Shown here: piece after piece, positions 58,323 through 64,000 of the stretch
How positions within the stretch are numbered: the first letter of the stretch is position 1
How the letters are laid out: each line of letters begins with the position of its first letter
Assembly (NCBI GenBank): GCA_958298945.1
Contig: OY282606.1
Span: 87,923,696-87,987,695 of the forward strand
Origin: Atherix ibis
Taxonomy: Eukaryota; Arthropoda; Insecta; Diptera; Athericidae
Length of the DNA: 64,000 nucleotides
Direction: 5' to 3'
Program-made: the position numbers and the translations under genes
The notes under the pieces: model-generated
What the model was told of the DNA's origin: nothing
Seen by the model: the letters and a program-made list of their open reading frames with translations, nothing else
Databases searched by the model: none

Positions 58323-61281
58323 GCTTTATGATATATCATATTTCTGTTAGGATAATAATTCTGCTTAGCTTACTAGTTTTTGCTATAATTTTATCCTAAA
58401 AAAAAAGTCGTAGTCCTGGGTCTCTTCTAAAGACTCTCCTCGAGCTTGAATTTCTTTGTAGTAAAATTTAATTCACATAGAATTTGATAATTAATTCTCT
58501 AGTTTTGTATGTATATCAATCAAAAGTTCTTTAGTTTTTAGGCATTATACCTGATAAACAAATAAAAACCTTAAATAAACTCAAGTTATAGAAATGATCA
58601 AATTTAAACAACGCTCAACGGAAGCTAAACACAAACCGAATATCGAATATGTTTTTTAATAAAGAAATACGTTATTACCTTAAATCTATAAAAAAAAAAA
58701 AACACAAAAACCCAACTGGCGATTTCCGGAAATTTTTACGTAAATAAATTAAAAATATTTATAAAAAATATATTTAAAAAGAGTATATTGGTAATTTTAG
58801 CCATAGTGGAAATTTCTGTACAAATAAATTTTACTAAATTTGTTCAATTTTGAATTATTTGAAAATTGTCCACGAAAGCTTCTTCTTTTTATTTTAAATA
58901 TTTTGTTTTATATTTTCACCAATACACAATAGATTATTATATATTCCAACATATTTACTGATCAATTTTAACTATTAATGTTCATTTTAAATATAAATGC
59001 AAATTTTCAATTTTTAAAAATAATTTCACCAAAGATCTATTTAGAAATTTGATTGCATATAAAATTTGAATAAATTTTAGGTGCAATCATACTTTTTTTT
59101 TTACAAAAAAAAAAACTCTTTCAAAAAAAAAAAAAAAAATTTAACTTTCAAAATATTACTTTTGAAGATCTTTAACTAATTAAGAAGAAAATTAGATGAT
59201 TTTTATATCAGAAATCGATGCAATTATAGTTCAGTGATTAAATTGTTAAAAATTTATTCAAATTCAAAGAAGGAAAACAAACGAACACTTAAGTGCATAC
59301 ATACATACATACATATTTATGTAAATTTACCGACATTTTCTAAAGGAGGAGTTTTCATACTTTTTGTCCAAATGTTGAATAAATTACAGGAAAAAAAATT
59401 AAAAGTAGAATTTTTAAGTAAAATTTAATTATAAAGAAAACTTAATGAGAATCGAAAAGCAAATTGTATGTTGGCGCAGTAATATTAGATATGCAAATTG
59501 AGTGACTTTTATAAGTCAATTAAGTAAAAAGTTGTTCCTATAAAAATGATTTTATTTAAATTTTTAGTGAATATTGTCTAATGTCATTCGCTGTTTTTTT
59601 TTGCCCACGTTAATAATAAAAAGTTGTTTTTTTACTTGTACTTCAAGGAGAACATTAGAATTTTTGTTCGATAATTTTATTAATAACATTTCTTGGGGCC
59701 ATATTTCTTTAAAGAAAAGAAGAAAAAAAAATATTTAAGGAAATTACCAAAAGAAAAGGAAAAAATAATAACAAATTCTGACAAATGTGCAACGGATCCG
59801 GAGATAGTAATTTCCTGACGAGTGGCGTTAAAAGTTCAACAACTTTGTAGAATTTCATTGAAAATTACTAAAAGCAAAAACACAAATAACACTAACGAGT
59901 GCAGTCGAGATGATAGTAGATTTCTAGTCAAAAGACCAACTCCAGTTTTAAAAGATTTTTGGACTGAAGCCAGAATCTGCACATGTTCTACGATTCTGAA
60001 TTTATCTTTGGAAAAACAGAATGGTACTAAAACTCTTTTAATATATGAAAAATCTATGGAGGCGTATATACTCGTATTTACGTAGAATATATGAGGTCAT
60101 TTCAAATTGATTTTATAAACTTTGGGAAGTGTTGATTGTAAGAATGCATTTTATTAGATTCCATTTTATTTTTCATTCTCATATCAAATCAATAAACAAT
60201 TTCAAATAATCAAGTTACATGAGAATTTCTTGAATTAATTATTAGTTTCGAAAGTGTTGGTAAATATGAAATTGGATTTTTAGTTTTTACAAATTTGAAA
60301 ATACCGATTAGTACGAAATGTTCTAGTTAGTATTTAAATGAGAGACCATCAAAATTAGTATTGTTTTTCTCTAATATTTTTAAGGTAATTTCTTATTGGA
60401 TTTGTGGACTACCAGTTAATTAAATATTCTATACATAAATTTATATTCCAATCAACATAATGCCATTATACAACGCGTTTTATATGATAAAATTGTTGTT
60501 AATATACACTCGTACATAATAAAATACTTATAATAAATTAACGAAATATATAGAATAAAATTCAAACATTGATTTAACGATTATAAATAAATTGCCAGAG
60601 TCCAAAAATCCATCCAATTTAGGGGGTAAGTTTTGCACCTTGTGTACCGAAAATTCTCGTATGCAAATACTTTTAAAAATTTTAATGCAATAATACAAAT
60701 GTTATCATAAATCATGAACGATTTGTAGTTAAATTTATTGGCCACAAATTAAAACTCTTAATATGCAAATCTTCTTTAAGAATTTAATTCGTTTAATTTG
60801 TTAATTGAATTCGATTTATTTTATGTACAAATAACTACGCTTAGTATTATATATATTTTGCTATTATCGAAGGAAAAAACAATAATTAAACAGAATTAAT
60901 TATTATGGTATTATGGGTTTTTAAATACATAATATTAAGTATTTTTCGAAATAATTTTTTTGGTTTTTTTGGTCTATTAAAAAATTCTGATTAATTGAAT
61001 TTTAATTTACTTTACTTTATAAAATTTATTTAAATAATATTATTTGTTGACATTTTAATAATTTTAATGGAGAACAATTTTATTTATTGTATAATTTACA
61101 GATTATTGTGTATTAAATTTTGTTAGTTTAATGGTTTTCAAAATAGTATCATTTAATGAATTTGATTGTATTTTATGTACACAACCATTAGCGAGTTTGG
61201 CATTATAGAAAAATTGGTAAGACGGACTTAGGTGACCATAACTAGTATCAAAGGAAGAGTAAAAGTATCCGAATTACTTTC
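58323..61281. other. A/T-rich interval with a CATA microsatellite
   Basis: No gene. A short (CATA)n tract lies at about 59295-59316, and poly(A)/poly(T) runs cluster near 59090-59140. Confidence 0.55.
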
Positions 61282-62257
61282 AGAGCCATTTTTTATTTAT
61301 TTTTTTAGTTTTTAGATATTAACAACTACAACATAGTAATAAGCAAATTTGAGCAATAGTATTAATTAACTTGAAAGGTTACGGGGGGTAAACATCCAAT
61401 AAAGTTCCTCCTGCTAGCGTGTGTTTCTCTTAGGCCTCAGTATTTTAGTAAATCACATGGCCAGTGACGCTTAAGTCATCGTTGGGTATTTCTAGGGAAG
61501 GAAATGGAGGATAGTTCTTGAACAAGAGGATTATTATGATTGTGGACACAGGAACGGAACTTTTTATAGCGAGATACTGCCACATCAACATAAAAGGGGG
61601 CATCGACAATTCTATGGAGTATTTTTGATTGAAGAGATTGGATTGGACGGGAATTAGAAGGCTTAGTAGATCTCCAGAGTTCTAGTCCGTATGTCCATAT
61701 GGGTTTCATTAAGGTATTGTATAACAGTACTTTACTGTCTATAGTAAGTTTGGAACGTTTGTCTAGAAATCAAAGTAGTTTCAGGTATCGTCTTTTAAGT
61801 TCTTGTCTTTTAAGTCTTGTATGTGGGTTCCATGTCAAGCGTTTGTCTAAGTTCAGTCCTAGGTACCGAGCTTCGGTGTGTTGTGGTATGGCACTGCTAT
61901 TAAGGTTTATGGGAGGGTATGGCTCACGACGGAGAGTGAAAGTTACCTGGATAGATTTACGTTCATTGACTTTTATTCTCCACCTAGTAAACCAGTTCTG
62001 GAAAGTTTGGATTTGGATTTGGAGAGCTTCGGAAGCATTTTGGGGATTTTTGTTAGATGCAAGGCAGGCCGTATCATCGGCGTATGTAGCAAAGAATGCA
62101 TTAGGGCAGATTGGAATATCGGATGTGTAAATGTTGTAGAGGATGAGTTCAAGTATGCTACCCTGAGAAACCCCAGACAATATCGGAGAGATATTGGAAA
62201 GTTCGTTGGATTCATTTACTTGGAAGTGTCGGTTGGAAAGGAATGATAGAGCCATTT
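61282..62257 (-). mobile_element. Jockey-like LINE, 5'-truncated, with 10-bp target duplication
   Basis: AGAGCCATTT is repeated at 61282-61291 and 62248-62257, enclosing a minus-strand LINE of 956 bp with an A-rich tail (T-rich 61290-61307). Its 3' terminal sequence after the tail resembles that of 7819-9660, and its protein is clearly related. The exact duplication fixes both boundaries. Confidence 0.88.
61476..62247 (-). pseudogene. Jockey-like reverse transcriptase, C-terminal part
   Basis: The frame from the 5' boundary (62255-61770) has LSFLSNRHFQVNE, SGVSQGSILELILYNIYTSD, ATYADDTACLASNKNP (intact catalytic pair, unlike the 7.8-kb copy), FTRWRIKVNERKSI and ARYLGLNLDKRLTWNPH. A frameshift near 61765 leads to 61709-61476, with KPIWTYGLELWRSTKPSNSR and ILHRIVDAPFYVDVA, where the block before SRYKKF is shortened. 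Truncation removed fingers and first palm Asp. Confidence 0.85.
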
Positions 62258-62539
62258 AACAGCTAAAAAAGATCTCTTGTCTTCGGCTACATATAAATGA
62301 AATAAAAACAAGCTCAAAAATTCTGAACAAAACATGGTCAGAATTTTGCCCGTTTATTCTTCAAAAACTTGAGTTCTCTGCAATAATCACTATAAACTCC
62401 TTGAGAGGAGAATCCTTTGAAGAATTCTTAGCTTCCTATACTAAGGACGTTTCTAGAGTCTGTTTATCGATGAGATCCTAGAGCGGTAGATAAAATATGC
62501 TATGGTGGGCTGTACACTAAATTCATATCTATGAGGAAG
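62258..62539. other. flank between LINE and mariner derivative
   Basis: The plus strand gives an open stretch (LNKTWSEFCPFILQKLEFSA, then GESFEEFLASYTKDVSRV) faintly like the C-terminal part of a pogo/Tigger-type transposase. The similarity is weak and unconfirmed. Confidence 0.25.
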
Positions 62540-62930
62540 ACCCTGTCGGCAAAGTACGAACAAAAATTGGCTTTTGCACCATGGCAACGCCCCTGCTCAC
62601 GCATCGTTGTTTGTGCGCGAATTTTTGGCCAAAAACAACACACTAATAATGCCGCAGCCACCGTATTCCCCAGATCTGGCCCCCTGTGACTTTTTCTTGT
62701 TCCCGAAACAGATTCTTTAATCCATTTTTTGAAATGGGCAAAAATCGAAGACAAACCAAAACATGTGCAAGCAAAGCAGCTGTCAAATATTAACTAAACA
62801 TTCAAAATTACCGAACTTTTCGGCATAAGTGAGAGACATGAGTACCAACATAACGCCACAAAAAATCGAAAATCGAATATACGTAACCCACGGAAATTCA
62901 AAATTCGCGTTACTTTTTGAACAGACCTCG
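62540..62930 (+). mobile_element. second rearranged mariner derivative, same junction
   Basis: The plus strand encodes NWLLHHGNAPAHASLFVREF (second catalytic Asp now Gly) and PPYSPDLAPCDFFLFPKQIL, then a stop. From about 62736 it is an inverted copy of the family's 5' leader, ending in the inverse of CGAGGTCTGTTCAAAAAGTA beside TA (62931-62932). The junction around FLFPK and ATTCTTT(G/A)ATCC is the same as in 57515-58216, so both copies descend from one rearranged ancestor or one duplication. The left part is truncated. Confidence 0.78.
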
Positions 62931-62932
62931 TA

Positions 62933-64000
62933 TACATTGGCTCTATTTATGATCCCAGAAGACAAAATAGGCCCTGTCTTCTTTAGAGCAATGGCGTTAG
63001 CCAGGACACTAATAACATGCTGAGAGTGGTGTGGTGTTCTTTGATTCAGCAGTCCCAGTTGTCGCTCTGCGCTGTTGATGATAAATAATTTAAAGAAAAA
63101 TTTCAAAAGGAGTCATAAATTGAGTCTATATAAATTTTGAATTTTTATCGAATTAAAATGTTTGATAAATTATAAAATTTCGGAGTAATATCATTAGGAC
63201 TAAAAAAAAACTATTTGTTATTTTGCTCAGCATCCAGAAAAATGTTTGGCTGAATAGTTATTGGTAAGCATCGCCAATGTCCAGCTTTGTCTAGGCTGTT
63301 GTGCTAAAAAAATAATAAATCGTTATGGAAAGAAATTAACCTAAATTAAATTTATATAAAATTATTTACTTATATAAAAACCACTATCTTTTGGGATGTT
63401 ACTATAAAAAAATATACTACTTTCAGTATATTCTCTTAGTTTGTGTATTAAACATAGAGAACTATTTATAGAACCAAATGAACCTAATCAAATAACTTCA
63501 ACAGAATGAAAATAAGGACGAAGGAGAGAACGCAATCGAATTGTTATGGCAACGAAAATTCTAATTATTATTACTAATATTTTCGGTGGCAATTTAATAA
63601 AAACCATTTCAATTTTTGATCATTTCTCATTAATTCACTTGTAAAATTATAAATTTTTTATCATACGTTTACCAAAAAAATATATGGTTTTTATTTCGTT
63701 TAGTTAATTCCCCTTTTATATGTAATGTGAGAAATAGAATTCGTTTATAAGTATCGTTATTTGAATTTACTGCTATCAACACCTGAAAATGGTTACTTTT
63801 AAAAATTTTAACAAAAAAAAAATGCAGAATAAAAAAACCGGAAGTTGATATACTTTCTAAATGCCATCGAATAGCCTGAAAACAGTACAAAATGATGAAT
63901 TTGAATTTATGAGTTTGTCTATTTCATTGGTATTTGTTTTTCCATTTATTTTCAGTTTATTTTTATTCCCACGTTTTATCCATTATAATTTGTTTATTTT
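62933..64000. other. A/T-rich interval to window end, no gene seen
   Basis: No supported feature. 62935-63110 is of mixed composition but has no recognisable coding content. Confidence 0.45.

Noticed and set aside
62258..62539. Pogo/Tigger-type transposase fragment
   Set aside because: Only a faint resemblance over about 60 residues and no catalytic motif, so it was not called as a gene.

Overview
The window looks like AT-rich insect nuclear DNA. The best guess is a higher (schizophoran) fly. The evidence is a diptericin/attacin-type antimicrobial peptide gene with an arthropod core promoter, insect-type LINE clades, and many mariner-family DNA transposons. No prokaryotic gene organisation is visible. 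The species assignment is inference.

Only one convincing host gene is visible: an intact, intronless, minus-strand diptericin-like antimicrobial peptide precursor at 12529-12930. It has its own TATA box, TCAGTT initiator, kappa-B-type and GATA-type upstream motifs and poly(A) signal. Two weaker open segments (9868-10116, 29868-30034) could be exons of unrecognised genes.

Almost everything else readable is transposable-element debris. I see at least six mariner/IS630-type lineages. (1) A family with termini beginning CGAGGGTCGTTCAATAAGTC: 1-613 and 45724-47004. (2) A Mos1-like family ending CCAGGTGTATAAGC: 2842, 32555, 50416. (3) A family with termini TTAGGTGTAGTAAAAAGA: 18699. (4) One with TTGGGTTG termini: 47378. 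(5) One ending CGAGGTCTGTTC: 36589, 57515, 62540. (6) A DD41D family: 5830 and 11000. There are also degraded relics of another mariner group (2290, 13549, 21943, 28840, 31340, 43570) and a mauritiana-type relic at 27607. LINE remains include Jockey-like copies (3930, 7819, 17880, 36180, 61292), an R1-clade copy (23286-25830), an I-clade tail (22638), an RTE-like copy (40766-43260) and a further LINE with a perfect 14-bp target duplication (52548-54980).

The architecture is layered. Mariners sit inside two Jockey copies (18699 and 36589). One piggyBac-like element, spread over about 49.5-55.0 kb, carries a mariner in its transposase and a LINE in its 5' part. Other structures are a 746-bp octamer array (13825-14570), nested palindromes near 20.5 kb, an 18-bp perfect hairpin at 58280, and two mariner derivatives whose 3' end has been replaced by an inverted copy of the 5' end. 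The long AT-rich intervals between these show nothing I can call.

I found no convincing new multi-gene system. The most informative items are the antimicrobial gene with its promoter and twin processing sites, the three-deep transposon nest, and the rearranged mariner derivatives.
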